From Streptomyces sp. NBC_00525 (GTDB taxonomy: Bacteria > Actinomycetota > Actinomycetes > Streptomycetales > Streptomycetaceae): a stretch of 64,000 nucleotides of DNA. Under the pieces are notes generated by a model. It did no database searches and was not told where the DNA came from. It saw only the letters and a program-made list of their open reading frames with translations. The stretch spans positions 5,890,001 to 5,954,000 of the forward strand of contig NZ_CP107834.1 of NCBI RefSeq assembly GCF_036346595.1. The letters run 5' to 3'. Position numbers and translations under genes: made by a program. Below are positions 53,893 to 62,805 of the stretch, one piece after another (the stretch's first letter is position 1; the number at the start of each line of letters is the position of its first letter).

Positions 53893-53920
53893 TTGCGTCC
53901 GACAACGTGTCAACTAAAGT
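53893..53920 (+). promoter_or_regulatory. Candidate promoter of the HTH regulator gene
   Basis: TTGCGT (53893-53898), 16 nt, TAAAGT (53915-53920), in an A/T-richer stretch 40-70 nt upstream of GTG 53962. Spacing is acceptable for a housekeeping promoter. Confidence 0.4.
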
Positions 53921-53961
53921 ACACAAGAGCAAGATCAATGAGGGCGAGAGAGAATCACCAC

Positions 53962-54573
53962 GTGAGTGCGAGCTGTGACGAGGGAGAGCCCCGGCCGGGC
54001 GCGGCCACCGAGGGCCGGCACCCGGAAGCGCGGTCCCTCGCGCACAAGCTGAAGGCGCTCATGGCCGACCGCAGGGACGCGCGGGGCAGACCCTATGTCT
54101 CCCGCACCCTGTCGCGGGCCGTCGACGATCTGCCCGACCCGCCCGCGTCCGCGTCGTTCGCGCTCATCGCGAAACTCGCCGGCGGCCAGCAGGACAACCC
54201 GACGGTCAAGACCGTCCTCGCCCTGTGCCGGGCCCTCGGTGACGTACCGCCGGCCCATCTGCTGCCGCACCCCGGCTACGACGACCTCGCGGCGCTCGAA
54301 GCCTTCGAGGACCCGCTCGCCCGCCGCGTGCTCGTCCTGCTGGACGAACTGCCGGAGAGCGAGGTCCGCGCGCTGGTCGCCCAGCTGGAACACCGGCGCG
54401 ACGTCCTCGGTCTTCCTCCCGTACCGGACGGCGGGCCGGACGGCGGGCCGGGCCGCGTACCGGAGGACCGGCCCGACGACCGGCCGACGGGCGGGAAGCC
54501 GAAGCGGGCCCGGCGACGACGGACCGAAACCGAAGCCGCCCAATACGCGGCCGACGCACTGGAAGGTCTCTGA
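53962..54573 (+). CDS. Helix-turn-helix regulator
   Basis: Probable regulator of 203 aa. The segment SLAHKLKALMADRRDARGRPYVSRTLSRAVDD, then ASASFALIAKLAGGQQDNPTVKTVLALCRAL, matches the helix pattern of actinobacterial XRE-like regulators that partner with MAB_1171c-like membrane proteins. The C-terminus is Pro/Asp/Arg-rich and repeated (PDGGPDGGPG). GTG 53962 follows GAGAGAG; ATG 53938 is possible. Its stop overlaps the next start (TGATG). Confidence 0.75.
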   Translation: MSASCDEGEPRPGAATEGRHPEARSLAHKLKALMADRRDARGRPYVSRTLSRAVDDLPDPPASASFALIAKLAGGQQDNPTVKTVLALCRALGDVPPAHLLPHPGYDDLAALEAFEDPLARRVLVLLDELPESEVRALVAQLEHRRDVLGLPPVPDGGPDGGPGRVPEDRPDDRPTGGKPKRARRRRTETEAAQYAADALEGL

Positions 54574-55343
54574 TGGACGGCATCATATTCGGCGCCTGCG
54601 CGGTGGCAGGTGTGCTCGTCACCGTGCTCTGCGCCCGGAGAGCCATGCACCACCCGCGCGTGTTCACCTGGTTAATCGCCGTCGCCTTCGGTGTGTGCAC
54701 CGTGGGGGTCTTCTTCGCGATCCCCGCGGTCGCCGAGACCGCCGAGGACGTCACCGGACTGGACAACGCCGGGAAGCTGGTGGCCCACGTCTGCGCCATC
54801 CTGTGGTGCGCGGCCCTGCAGATGACGATGGTGGACCTGGCCTACCGCCCGGAGTACCTGCGTACCGCCATGTATCAGCGCGGATTCGCGGCCGTCGTCG
54901 AACTGGCCGTCATGGTCCCGCTCTTCCTTGCCGTGAACGGCCGGGACGTCGAGTTCACCACGGCGTACGCGGACGAGCCCTCCGTGGCCGCCTATCTGCT
55001 CGTCTACCTCTCCTACGTCCTGGTCACCTGCGGAGAGCTCGCCTTCATGTGCGGCCGCACGGCCCGCCGGTGCCGGACGACCCGCCCCTGGACCGGTGCC
55101 GGCTTCACCCTGTGCGCCGTCGCGGCCGTCCTGGGTGTCGCCTACACCATGTCCAAGGGGTCGTACCTCGTCTTCCACGCGCTCGGCAGCCCGTGGTCCC
55201 TCGGCGTCGAGGAGAAGCTGAGCCCGGCCCTGAGCGGCCTCGCCGTCCTCTTCCTGTTCGTCGGGCTGACCATGCCGATGCTCGGCGGCCTGCTCCGGCG
55301 CATGCGCGGCCGCGCACGGACCGCTGAGGGCCTGGACCACTGA
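54573..55343 (+). CDS. Membrane protein, MAB_1171c-like
   Basis: Integral membrane protein of 256 aa with about seven spans (for example residues ~3-20, 31-50, 65-85, 103-122, 137-157). The pattern of a short N-terminus, central AYRPEYLR loop and terminal LFLFVGLTMPMLGGLLRR matches actinobacterial MAB_1171c-type proteins annotated as putative transporters. No catalytic motif is visible. Coupled to the regulator upstream; the annotation is by resemblance only. Confidence 0.72.
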   Translation: MDGIIFGACAVAGVLVTVLCARRAMHHPRVFTWLIAVAFGVCTVGVFFAIPAVAETAEDVTGLDNAGKLVAHVCAILWCAALQMTMVDLAYRPEYLRTAMYQRGFAAVVELAVMVPLFLAVNGRDVEFTTAYADEPSVAAYLLVYLSYVLVTCGELAFMCGRTARRCRTTRPWTGAGFTLCAVAAVLGVAYTMSKGSYLVFHALGSPWSLGVEEKLSPALSGLAVLFLFVGLTMPMLGGLLRRMRGRARTAEGLDH

Positions 55344-55425
55344 ACGCCTCCCCCTCCCGGCCCGCCCGGAACCCGGTTGCATAAGGGGTGCTCGACCTGC
55401 GTGAGGCGGGCTTGGGGGATACGCG

Positions 55426-56154
55426 TCAGTCGGAGGCGAGCGGGTCCCGGTGGTCGGGCTCGTCCCGCTTCCAGTAACCCTTGGCATAGGCGCGGTGGCG
55501 GTCCAGGCCGAGTCCCTCCAGGAAGTGACGGCGAATGTCCCGGACGGCTCCGGACTCCCCGGCCACCCATGCGGCGACCCGCTGCCGCGGGACGGGCGCC
55601 TTGAGCACGGCCTCTCTCAGGGCTTCGCCCTTGACCCCGCCGGCGCGGTGCACCCACACGACGTCCAGGCCGGCCGGCAGGGCCACCTCGGTCCGGGCCT
55701 CGGGGCCCGCCACCTCCAGGTAGACGGCGCCGCGCATACCGGCGGGCAGGTTCTCGGCGATGGTGAGGACGGCGGGTTGGGCGCTCTCGTCGCCCGCCAG
55801 GAGGTAGAAGCCGGCGTCGAGGTCGGGGCGGAAGGAACCTCGCGGGCCGCCGAAGGAGACCTCCTGACCCGGGCGGGCGGCCTCGGCCCAGCGGGCGGCG
55901 GGGCCGTTGCCGTGCAGCACGACGTCGATGTCCATACGCGGCGCGGACGGATGCATGCGGCGTACGGTGTAGGCCCGGCCGATGGTCTGGCCGTCCAACG
56001 GGTCGGTGACGAACAGCTTTACCCACTGGGTCGGTTCGTCGCAGCGGAAGGCCGACATTCCGGGGCCTCCGAGGGTGATGCGCGCCAGGCGCGGGGCGAT
56101 CTCGGCGACCGCTTCCACCGTGGCGGTGTGACGGGGACGACGGGTGCGGAACAT
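55426..56154 (-). CDS. Siderophore-interacting protein (FAD-binding)
   Basis: Ferric-siderophore reductase-like protein, 242 aa. FAD-binding domain with GRAYTVRRMHPSAPRMDIDVVLHGNGPAARWA; C-terminal SIP domain with LLAGDESAQPAVLTIAENLP and VAAWVAGESGAVRDIRRHF; ends YAKGYWKRDEPDHRDP. ATG 56154 is the conserved start. It follows a TetR gene after ~10 nt. In context with a possible tropolone (metal chelator) cluster, release of iron from the chelate is an attractive but unproven role. Confidence 0.9.
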   Translation of the reverse strand: MFRTRRPRHTATVEAVAEIAPRLARITLGGPGMSAFRCDEPTQWVKLFVTDPLDGQTIGRAYTVRRMHPSAPRMDIDVVLHGNGPAARWAEAARPGQEVSFGGPRGSFRPDLDAGFYLLAGDESAQPAVLTIAENLPAGMRGAVYLEVAGPEARTEVALPAGLDVVWVHRAGGVKGEALREAVLKAPVPRQRVAAWVAGESGAVRDIRRHFLEGLGLDRHRAYAKGYWKRDEPDHRDPLASD

Positions 56155-56165
56155 GGGGCAGCCCT

Positions 56166-56906
56166 TCAGGCGGAGGAGTCGGGAGACGGAGTCCCGGGGG
56201 GAGTGACACCGTCCCGGAGGGCCAGGACGGCGGTGGTCAACTGCCGGGCGAACTGGGGGTCCAGCGGCCGTCCCGTCATGAAGGCCCGGTGGAAGGCGGG
56301 CCCGACGACCAGGTCGAGGAGTTGGTCGGCCTCCTGCCGGGTCACCGTGGAGTGCAGGGAACTCGCCAGGGCCGCCTGGACGCGTCTGCGGTCGTACTGC
56401 CGTTGTGGTCGCAGTACTTCGTCGCGGAGGGCCGCGGCGGTGGCCGTGTCGTGCTGGGCGTGTCCGATGAGTACGAACAGGACGCGACCGGTGGCGGGCT
56501 CGGTGAAGACCGCGCCCACGTGGGTCGCGTACTGCTCCAGGGTGGCCTGCGGGTCCTGCGGCAGCTCGGGCCAGAAGGCCAGGTCCCGCAGGTCCTCGTC
56601 CAGGACGTCGAGAAGGATGTCCACCTTCGACCGCCACCACCGGTAGATCGTCTGCTTGGCGACGCCCGCCCGTTCGGCGATGGCGCCGACCGTCATGGCG
56701 TGGAATCCGACGTCGACCAGGAGATCGTCGGCGGCGCGCAGTACCGCGAGGCGAGCGGCCTCGCTGCGCCGGGGCCCATTGCGGGTGCGGCCGGCGTGCC
56801 CGCCGCCCGCCCGGTCCTGAACGTGCTGGGCGTCGATGGCGTGTCCTCCTCGTCGCGTTGCGGCGTCCGTTCCGGAGCCGGTCGACGAGATCGAGACTAG
56901 ACGCAA
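56166..56906 (-). CDS. TetR family regulator, start uncertain
   Basis: Repressor with HTH at LAVLRAADDLLVDVGFHAMTVG then AIAERAGVAKQTIYRWW. The open frame reaches TTG 56906, giving 246 aa. However, a promoter (56895-56922) covers that TTG, so the mRNA should begin near 56888. The best ribosome site after that is AGGAGGA (minus strand, ~56850), seven bases before an ATC codon at 56837. No ATG, GTG or TTG lies in frame between that point and Met in HAMTVG. Translation from ATC 56837 (223 aa) would give a normal TetR N-terminus. Same strand and adjacent to the siderophore-interacting gene, so likely cotranscribed and autoregulated. Confidence 0.85.
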   Translation of the reverse strand: MRLVSISSTGSGTDAATRRGGHAIDAQHVQDRAGGGHAGRTRNGPRRSEAARLAVLRAADDLLVDVGFHAMTVGAIAERAGVAKQTIYRWWRSKVDILLDVLDEDLRDLAFWPELPQDPQATLEQYATHVGAVFTEPATGRVLFVLIGHAQHDTATAAALRDEVLRPQRQYDRRRVQAALASSLHSTVTRQEADQLLDLVVGPAFHRAFMTGRPLDPQFARQLTTAVLALRDGVTPPGTPSPDSSA

Positions 56907-56922
56907 CGGTGCGTATGGTCAA
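56895..56922 (-). promoter_or_regulatory. Promoter with embedded TetR-type operator
   Basis: On the minus strand TTGACC (56922-56917), 17 nt, TAGTCT (56900-56895). Inside the spacer is the dyad ACGCA-N4-TGCGT (56901-56914). Occupancy by the adjacent TetR protein would block the promoter. Confidence 0.65.
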
Positions 56923-57059
56923 AGGAGTGGAGGAGGGCAGGGGGAGGCCCGTCCCTCTCCGGTCGGGGGATTGGCCGGAGAGGGACGGGAGCAGGGGGAA
57001 GGGCGGACGCACCGCCTCATCGGACCTGGTGCGCTGTGTGCGCGATGTCGTACGACCCG

Positions 57060-57539
57060 TCAGCGCCGTGCGGCAGTGGCATCCCGCTCGACGGTCGCGG
57101 CCGCCGCACGGGCGAACAGTAGCCGGGTGCGCATCCGGTACACCGGGTCCCCGTGCTGGTCGACCGCCTCGACGAGGAAGCGGACCGTTCCCGTGTTCGG
57201 GCGCCTGGGGTGCGGCGCGGCCTCCTCCACGGTGGCCCGCCCGCGCAGTTCGTCGCCGGGGCGCACCGGCTTCAGGAACCGGACCTCGTCCATGCCGTAG
57301 GAGCCCTGGCAGGCGGCGTCCGCGAGCAGGGCGCGCACGAACTGCCCCATGACCACGGCGCCTGTGTGCCAGCCGCTGGCGACCAGGCCGCCGAAGGGGG
57401 AGCGGGCGGCGGCCTCGGGATCGAGGTGGAACGGCATCGGGTCGTAGACGCGTGCGTAGCCGATGATGTCATTGCTCGTGAGCCGTGTGGCGCCCAACTC
57501 GTACGTGGTGCCGACGGGAAAGTGCTCGAAGTGCCGCAC
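57060..57539 (-). CDS. MaoC family hydratase
   Basis: Hot-dog-fold hydratase of 159 aa. Family features are FPVGTTYELGATRLTSNDIIGYARVYDPMPFHLD (catalytic Asp and His in the DxMPFH region), PFGGLVASGWHTGAVVMGQ and FLKPVRPGDELRG. PaaZ of phenylacetate catabolism has a MaoC-type domain that opens oxepin-CoA; a free MaoC protein without the aldehyde dehydrogenase half would let the ring-opened aldehyde recyclise, the key branch to tropones. That role here is inference from neighbours. GTG 57539. Confidence 0.87.
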   Translation of the reverse strand: MRHFEHFPVGTTYELGATRLTSNDIIGYARVYDPMPFHLDPEAAARSPFGGLVASGWHTGAVVMGQFVRALLADAACQGSYGMDEVRFLKPVRPGDELRGRATVEEAAPHPRRPNTGTVRFLVEAVDQHGDPVYRMRTRLLFARAAAATVERDATAARR

Positions 57540-57590
57540 GGTGACTGATCCTTCGTCTTGGGGCGGTGGGGTGGGTCCCCGGCGGCCGGT

Positions 57591-59108
57591 TCAGCCGACG
57601 GGTGCCGCGGCCTGTGTGTACACGGACAGGTCTGGAGTGCGGACGGCGACGCGCTCGGCGCCGGGCCGGCCGCACCGGGGCTCCTCGGCGCTGAACCATT
57701 CCGCGACCCGGAACGCCAGGTCCATCGACTGCCTCCGGTTGAGCCGGGGGTCGCACGCCGTCTCGTAGCGCAGGTGCAGGTTGCCGGAGAGGACCTCGTC
57801 GCTGCCGCCCACGCATTCGGTGACGTCCTCGCCGGTCAGTTCCATGTGCAGCCCGCCGGGGTGTGTGCCCAGGGCGCGGTGAACCTCGAAGAACCCCTCG
57901 ATCTCGTCCAGGACGTCATCGAAGCGCCGGCTCTTGTGGCCGCTGGGCGCGGTGAAGGTGTTGCCGTGCATGGGATCACACACCCACACCACCTGCGCAC
58001 CCTCCGCGCGTACGGCCTCCACCAGGGCGGGCAGCCGGTCGCGCACCAGTCCCCGCCCCATCCGCGTGATGAAGGTGAGCCGGCCCGGGGTGCGCTGCGG
58101 GTCCAGCCGGTTCAGCAGCGTCAGTACGTCTCCGACGCCCGCGTCCGGGCCGAGTTTGACGCCGAGGGGGTTGCTGACGCCCGCGGCGAACGCCACGTGC
58201 GCCTCGTCCGGCCGGCGGGTGCGCTCGCCGATCCACAGGAGATGCCCGGACAGGGCGTACCGCCGCCCGCTGTCGGGGTCCGTGCGGGCCAGCGCGGACT
58301 CGTAGTCGAGGAGCAGGGCCTCATGGCTCGCGAACACCTCCGTGGTGCGCATGCTCGAAGGGGTCATGCCGCAGGCCCGGATGAACGCGAACGCCGCGTC
58401 GATCTCGTCCATCAGCCGCCCATAGCGGCCGCCCGCCGTGGACAGGGCCACGAAGTCGCGGTTCCTCTCGTGTACGGCGTGCGGGTCCGCGTAACCGCCG
58501 GCGGTGAAGGCACGCAGCAGGTTCAGCGTCGCGGCGCAAGCATGGTAGACGCGCTCCAGCCGGGCCGGGTCGGGGGTTCGGGCCTCGGCGGTGAACGCCC
58601 GCCCGTTGACGGCGTCGCCCCGATAGGAGGGCAGGGTTACGCCGCCCCGGGTCTCGGTGGGCCGCGAGCGGGGCTTGGCGTACTGGCCGGCGATACGGCC
58701 GACCTTGACCACCGGCAGGCCGGCCGCGTAGGTCAGAACGGAGGCCATCTGGAGGAGGACCTCCAGCTTGCCTCGCACCGACTCCGCGCTCACCGCGTCC
58801 AGGGTCTCGGCGCAGTCGCCGCCCTGGAGCAGAAACGCCTTGCCGCGGGCGACCTCGCCGAGCCTGTCCAGAAGGGTGTCGCACTCCGTGGCGAACACCA
58901 GCGGCGGGGCGCCGGCCAGGGATGACAAGGCGGTTCGCAGTGCCGCGGGGTCGGGCCAGTCGGGCTGCTGCGCGGCGGGCAGCGACCGCCACGCTTCGGG
59001 GGACGGTCCGGACGGCGAACCGCCGCACTGTCCTGGGGAGTCGGGCTGCTTCGGTGAGCGGGCCCGTGCCGGGGGGTCGGCCGGTGACGGGCGCTTCAGG
59101 GTGTCCAC
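57591..59108 (-). CDS. Class II DAHP synthase
   Basis: First enzyme of the shikimate pathway (erythrose 4-phosphate + PEP), 505 aa. Landmarks: FLLQGGDCAETL (metal Cys), VVKVGRIAGQYAKPRS, ITRMGRGLVRD, VVWVCDPMHGNTF and MELTGEDVTECVGG. Its N-terminus has a ~45-residue Pro/Ser-rich extension. A second-copy DAHP synthase inside a cluster usually feeds aromatic precursor into a natural product. GTG 59108. Divergent from the HpaB-like operon. Confidence 0.94.
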   Translation of the reverse strand: MDTLKRPSPADPPARARSPKQPDSPGQCGGSPSGPSPEAWRSLPAAQQPDWPDPAALRTALSSLAGAPPLVFATECDTLLDRLGEVARGKAFLLQGGDCAETLDAVSAESVRGKLEVLLQMASVLTYAAGLPVVKVGRIAGQYAKPRSRPTETRGGVTLPSYRGDAVNGRAFTAEARTPDPARLERVYHACAATLNLLRAFTAGGYADPHAVHERNRDFVALSTAGGRYGRLMDEIDAAFAFIRACGMTPSSMRTTEVFASHEALLLDYESALARTDPDSGRRYALSGHLLWIGERTRRPDEAHVAFAAGVSNPLGVKLGPDAGVGDVLTLLNRLDPQRTPGRLTFITRMGRGLVRDRLPALVEAVRAEGAQVVWVCDPMHGNTFTAPSGHKSRRFDDVLDEIEGFFEVHRALGTHPGGLHMELTGEDVTECVGGSDEVLSGNLHLRYETACDPRLNRRQSMDLAFRVAEWFSAEEPRCGRPGAERVAVRTPDLSVYTQAAAPVG

Positions 59109-59373
59109 GCTGAAAACCTCAACGCCTTCTGTACGGGGGCAGGGGCAGAGGGGACCGGGGTGCGCAGCCTGTCACGCGCCTGCCCGGCCCGGGCAGTGGG
59201 TCGTTGTGGCTAGAAGGGTGGATCTAATACCCGCGTACTAGCCCCAGCGGCCGACTGTCGGGGTGGTGCCCGCTCCTGGAGCATTTCGGAAGGCGCGGGC
59301 CGCCGGCGGGAACCGTCGGTTCCCGTGGTACCCGTGCCGCACCCGCTACGCCACCTTCGAAAGGCGACTCCGT

Positions 59374-60966
59374 ATGAGCAGCACCGCCGGGCCCGCCGGG
59401 TCCGTGTCCCGCCCCCAGACCGGGGACGAGTACCTCGAGAGTCTCCGGGACGGCCGGGAGGTGAGGATTTACGGCGAGAGGGTCGACGACGTCACCAGCC
59501 ACCCCGCGTTCCGCAACAACTCCCGCATGGTGGCCCGTCTGTTCGACGCGCTGCACGACCCCGAGCGCAACAGCAGGCTCATCGTCCCCACCGACACCGG
59601 CAACGGCGGCTTCACCCACCCCTACTTCAAGGCTCCCTACACTTCCGGCGACCTGCGTACATCGGCGCGGGCCATGGAGGAGTGGGCGCGGATGACGTAC
59701 GGCTGGCTGGGGCGTACCCCGGACTTCAAGGCCGCGTTCCTCTCCACGCTCGGCTCGAACAAGGAGCACTACGCTCCGTTCGAGGACAACGCGTCTTCCT
59801 GGTACCGCAAGGCGCAGGAGAATGTGCTGTTCATCGGCCACGGGATCGTCAACCCGCCGATCGACCGCAACCGCGGACTGACCGAGCTGAAGGACGTCAT
59901 GCTCACGGTGGACCGGGAGACCGATGCCGGCCTGGTCGTATCCGGCGCCAAGGTGGTCGGCACGGGAGCGGCGCTCACCCAGCACATCTTCATCGGCAGC
60001 TACGGGGTCATCCCCAAGGGCGCCAAGGAGTTCTCCGCCTACTTCATCGTGCCGACCAACAGCCCCGGCCTGAAGATCATCTCGCGGCCGTCGTACGAGT
60101 ATGCCTCCGCCACGGTCAGCAGCCCCTTCGACCAGCCGCTCAGCAGCCGTCTCGACGAGAACGACGGAATCCTCGTCTTCGACCAGGTCCTGATTCCCTG
60201 GGAGAACGTCTTCTGCTACGACGTGGACAAGGCGAACAACTTCTTCTACGGTTCCGGGTTCTTCTACCGGGCTATGTTCCACGCCTGCGTCCGCTTCGCC
60301 GTGAAGATGGACTTCCTGACGGGTCTGCTCGCCAAGTGCCTGGAAACCACCGGAACATCTGAGTTCCGCGGAGTGCAGAGCCGACTCGGTGAAGTGCTTG
60401 CCTATCGCAACATGTTCTGGGCGTTGGTGGACTCCATGGCCGAGAATCCCACCAAGTGGCCGGACGGCACCGTCACCCCCAACGGGGAAACCGCGCTGGC
60501 CTTCAGGGTGCTGTCCTCGTCCATCTTCCCCAAGGTGCGCGAGATCTTCCTCCGGGACCTCGGCAGCGCGCTGATCTACAACAACTCCCACGCCGCCGAC
60601 TGGTCCGACCCCGAGGTCAGGCCATACCTCGACAGGTACGTCCGTGGCCTGGGCGTCGAGGCGATCGACCGGGTGAAGCTGATGAAGCTGGCCTGGGACG
60701 CGGTCGGCACCGAGTTCGGTGCCCGCTGGGAACTGTACGAGATGAACTACGCCGGCAACCACGAGCAGATCCGCTTCGAGGCGCTCCACGCCCAGCAGGC
60801 CTCCGGAAAGTTCGACGACTACAAACAACTCGTCGACCAGTGCCTGTCGGAGTACGACGAGAACGGCTGGAAGGTCCCGGACCTGATCGACGCGAAGGAC
60901 ACCACCGTCATCGGCGGCGGCGTGCCCGGTACGGGACGGTCCGGCTCGGCCGAGGCCGGGCGGTGA
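59374..60966 (+). CDS. FADH2-dependent aromatic hydroxylase, HpaB-like
   Basis: Oxygenase component of a two-component flavin monooxygenase, 530 aa. Family signs: TGDEYLESLRDGREVRIYGERVDDVTSHPAF at the N-terminus; NPPIDRN, LTVDRETDAGLVVSGAKVVGTGAALTQ (FAD-binding middle domain); WENVFCYDV; ALIYNNSHAADW near the C-terminus. Related proteins hydroxylate 4-hydroxyphenylacetate and other small aromatics. In this cluster hydroxylation of a tropone ring is the leading idea. ATG 59374 has GAAAGG upstream. GTGA overlap with the reductase gene. Confidence 0.92.
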   Translation: MSSTAGPAGSVSRPQTGDEYLESLRDGREVRIYGERVDDVTSHPAFRNNSRMVARLFDALHDPERNSRLIVPTDTGNGGFTHPYFKAPYTSGDLRTSARAMEEWARMTYGWLGRTPDFKAAFLSTLGSNKEHYAPFEDNASSWYRKAQENVLFIGHGIVNPPIDRNRGLTELKDVMLTVDRETDAGLVVSGAKVVGTGAALTQHIFIGSYGVIPKGAKEFSAYFIVPTNSPGLKIISRPSYEYASATVSSPFDQPLSSRLDENDGILVFDQVLIPWENVFCYDVDKANNFFYGSGFFYRAMFHACVRFAVKMDFLTGLLAKCLETTGTSEFRGVQSRLGEVLAYRNMFWALVDSMAENPTKWPDGTVTPNGETALAFRVLSSSIFPKVREIFLRDLGSALIYNNSHAADWSDPEVRPYLDRYVRGLGVEAIDRVKLMKLAWDAVGTEFGARWELYEMNYAGNHEQIRFEALHAQQASGKFDDYKQLVDQCLSEYDENGWKVPDLIDAKDTTVIGGGVPGTGRSGSAEAGR

Positions 60967-61520
60967 ACAGCCCGGCCCGTGCCCCGGGCGGTTCCGCCGC
61001 CCCTCCCGGAACCTCCGTCCTGCCCGACGAGGCCCATCTGAGGCAGGTCTTCGGACAGTACGTGACCGGCGTGTGCGCGGTGTCGACCCGATTCGAGACC
61101 CGGACCGGAACGCGGCACGACGCCATCGCGGTGAACTCGTTCACCTCGGTCTCCCTGGACCCGCCGCTGGTGTCGATGTACTTGCGGAACGACTCCACCT
61201 TCCTGCGCCGGGTGCGGACGTCCGGCCAGTGGGCGGTGTCCTTTCTCGGCAACCGGGCGCGTTCCCTGGTCGGGGCCCTGACCGCGCCCGCGGTGCGGCG
61301 GCCTCCGGTGGAGGAGGCGGCGGATTGGGTCGTCGGCCCCCACACCGGCTGCCTGCTGCTGCCCGACGCGCCCGGCACCCTCGAATGCGATCTGCACCTC
61401 ACCCAGGCGCTCGGCGACCACGTGCTCGTCGTCGGCCGGGTGCTGGGTGCTGTCGGTCGTGACCACGACCCCCTGGTCTTCCACCGAGGCACCTTCACCG
61501 GCGTCGCACCGGCACCCTGA
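60963..61520 (+). CDS. Flavin reductase, HpaC-like
   Basis: NAD(P)H-flavin oxidoreductase, 185 aa, supplying reduced flavin to the preceding oxygenase. Family motifs: LRQVFGQYVTGVCAVST, AIAVNSFTSVSLDPPLVSMYL and FLGNRARSL, with HVLVVGRVLG in the C-terminal part. GTG 60963 overlaps the upstream stop, showing tight coupling of the two components. Confidence 0.92.
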   Translation: MNSPARAPGGSAAPPGTSVLPDEAHLRQVFGQYVTGVCAVSTRFETRTGTRHDAIAVNSFTSVSLDPPLVSMYLRNDSTFLRRVRTSGQWAVSFLGNRARSLVGALTAPAVRRPPVEEAADWVVGPHTGCLLLPDAPGTLECDLHLTQALGDHVLVVGRVLGAVGRDHDPLVFHRGTFTGVAPAP

Positions 61521-61556
61521 CCGGGCGACGGACAACCAGAATGAGGAGGAGACGCC

Positions 61557-62759
61557 ATGGCGGCAAGACGCCCGCGCGTGGCCGTGGTGGGCGGCGGCAT
61601 CGGCGGCCTGGCCGTCGCACTCGGACTGCGACGGCAGGGCATCGAGGTGGTCGTCCACGAGCAGGCCCGGGAACTGTCCCACCAGGGCGCCGGTATCGCG
61701 ATCGGCGCCAACGGGCACCGGGCCCTGCGCGATCTGGGCCTCGTCGAACGGCTCGCCGAATCGGCCGCGCGGCCCGTCCGTGCCGACTTCCGGCACTGGC
61801 ACACCGGCCGGTCCATGGTGACCCACCGCCTGACGGGCAACTACGAGAAGCTCTACGGGGCGCCCTTCTGGACGGTGGAACGCGCGGCCGTTCAGGAGGC
61901 TCTGCTCGCCGTGCTCGGCCCGGAACACGTCCGGCTCGGTGCACGCTGCACCACGGTGGAGCAGACCACCGACGGTGCCGTGCTGCGCTTCGCCGACGGC
62001 ACCGAGGCCCGGGCGGACGCGGTCGTCGGCGCGGACGGCATCCACTCCGCGGTGCGCCACCACCTGTTCGGCCCCGACGAGGCGGTGTTCTCCGGAACGA
62101 GCGGGTACCGAGCCCTGGTACCCATGGAACGCCTGCGGCACGTTCCCGAACTGGCTGAGCCGGCCCTCTGGCTGTGGCTGGGACCGGGCCGGCACTTCAT
62201 CGCCTACCCGGTGGCGGACGGCAGCGCCCTGAACTTCCTTGCCGTCGTGCCCGACCGTACCTGGACGGTCGAATCGTGGTCCACCGAGGGCGACCCCGGC
62301 GAATTGCTGGCTGCCTTCGACGGCTGGCACCCCTTCGTGACCGAGGTCCTCGGCGCCTGCGACCACCCCGGCCGCTGGGCGTTGTACGACCGTGAACCGC
62401 AGCGCACGTGGAGTGTCGGCCGGGTGACGCTGCTGGGCGACGCCGCACACGCGATGCTGCCCCACCACGGGCAGGGCGCCAACCAGGCACTGGAGGACGC
62501 CGTTGTCCTCGCCCGCCTCCTGGCGGGCACGGATGCCGAAGGAGTGGCCGGTGCGCTACGTGCCTACGAGCGGCTGCGCCGGCCCCGCACCCGGCTGATC
62601 CAAACCGGTTCACGGAAGAACGCAGGCTGCTTCCAACTGCCGGACGGGCCGGAGGCCGAGGCCCGCAACGAACGGCTGACCGGGCTGCCCGACGACCTCG
62701 CCTGGATCCATGGGCACGACGCCTTGGACTCGCTGCGGGCCGCCCCGGCGCCGGTCTGA
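61557..62759 (+). CDS. FAD-dependent aromatic monooxygenase
   Basis: Single-component flavoprotein hydroxylase (PHBH/salicylate hydroxylase group), 400 aa. GxGxxG is VVGGGIGGLAVAL, the DG motif VVGADGIHSAVRHHL, the GD motif LLGDAAHAMLPHHGQGANQALED. It lies 36 nt after the reductase with AGGAGGAG at its start. It would perform a separate hydroxylation in the same pathway as the two-component system. Confidence 0.93.
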   Translation: MAARRPRVAVVGGGIGGLAVALGLRRQGIEVVVHEQARELSHQGAGIAIGANGHRALRDLGLVERLAESAARPVRADFRHWHTGRSMVTHRLTGNYEKLYGAPFWTVERAAVQEALLAVLGPEHVRLGARCTTVEQTTDGAVLRFADGTEARADAVVGADGIHSAVRHHLFGPDEAVFSGTSGYRALVPMERLRHVPELAEPALWLWLGPGRHFIAYPVADGSALNFLAVVPDRTWTVESWSTEGDPGELLAAFDGWHPFVTEVLGACDHPGRWALYDREPQRTWSVGRVTLLGDAAHAMLPHHGQGANQALEDAVVLARLLAGTDAEGVAGALRAYERLRRPRTRLIQTGSRKNAGCFQLPDGPEAEARNERLTGLPDDLAWIHGHDALDSLRAAPAPV

Positions 62760-62805
62760 CCGGCCGGCCGTCCCCCGACCGCCCCGACGAACGGTGAATC
62801 ATCCC

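Noticed and set aside
59374..61520. HpaB/HpaC pair as the upper step of the hpaD operon at 9.7-14 kb
   Set aside because: It is 45 kb away and embedded among DAHP synthase, MaoC and PaaY-like genes; a biosynthetic role fits its neighbours better, though a cross-role cannot be excluded.
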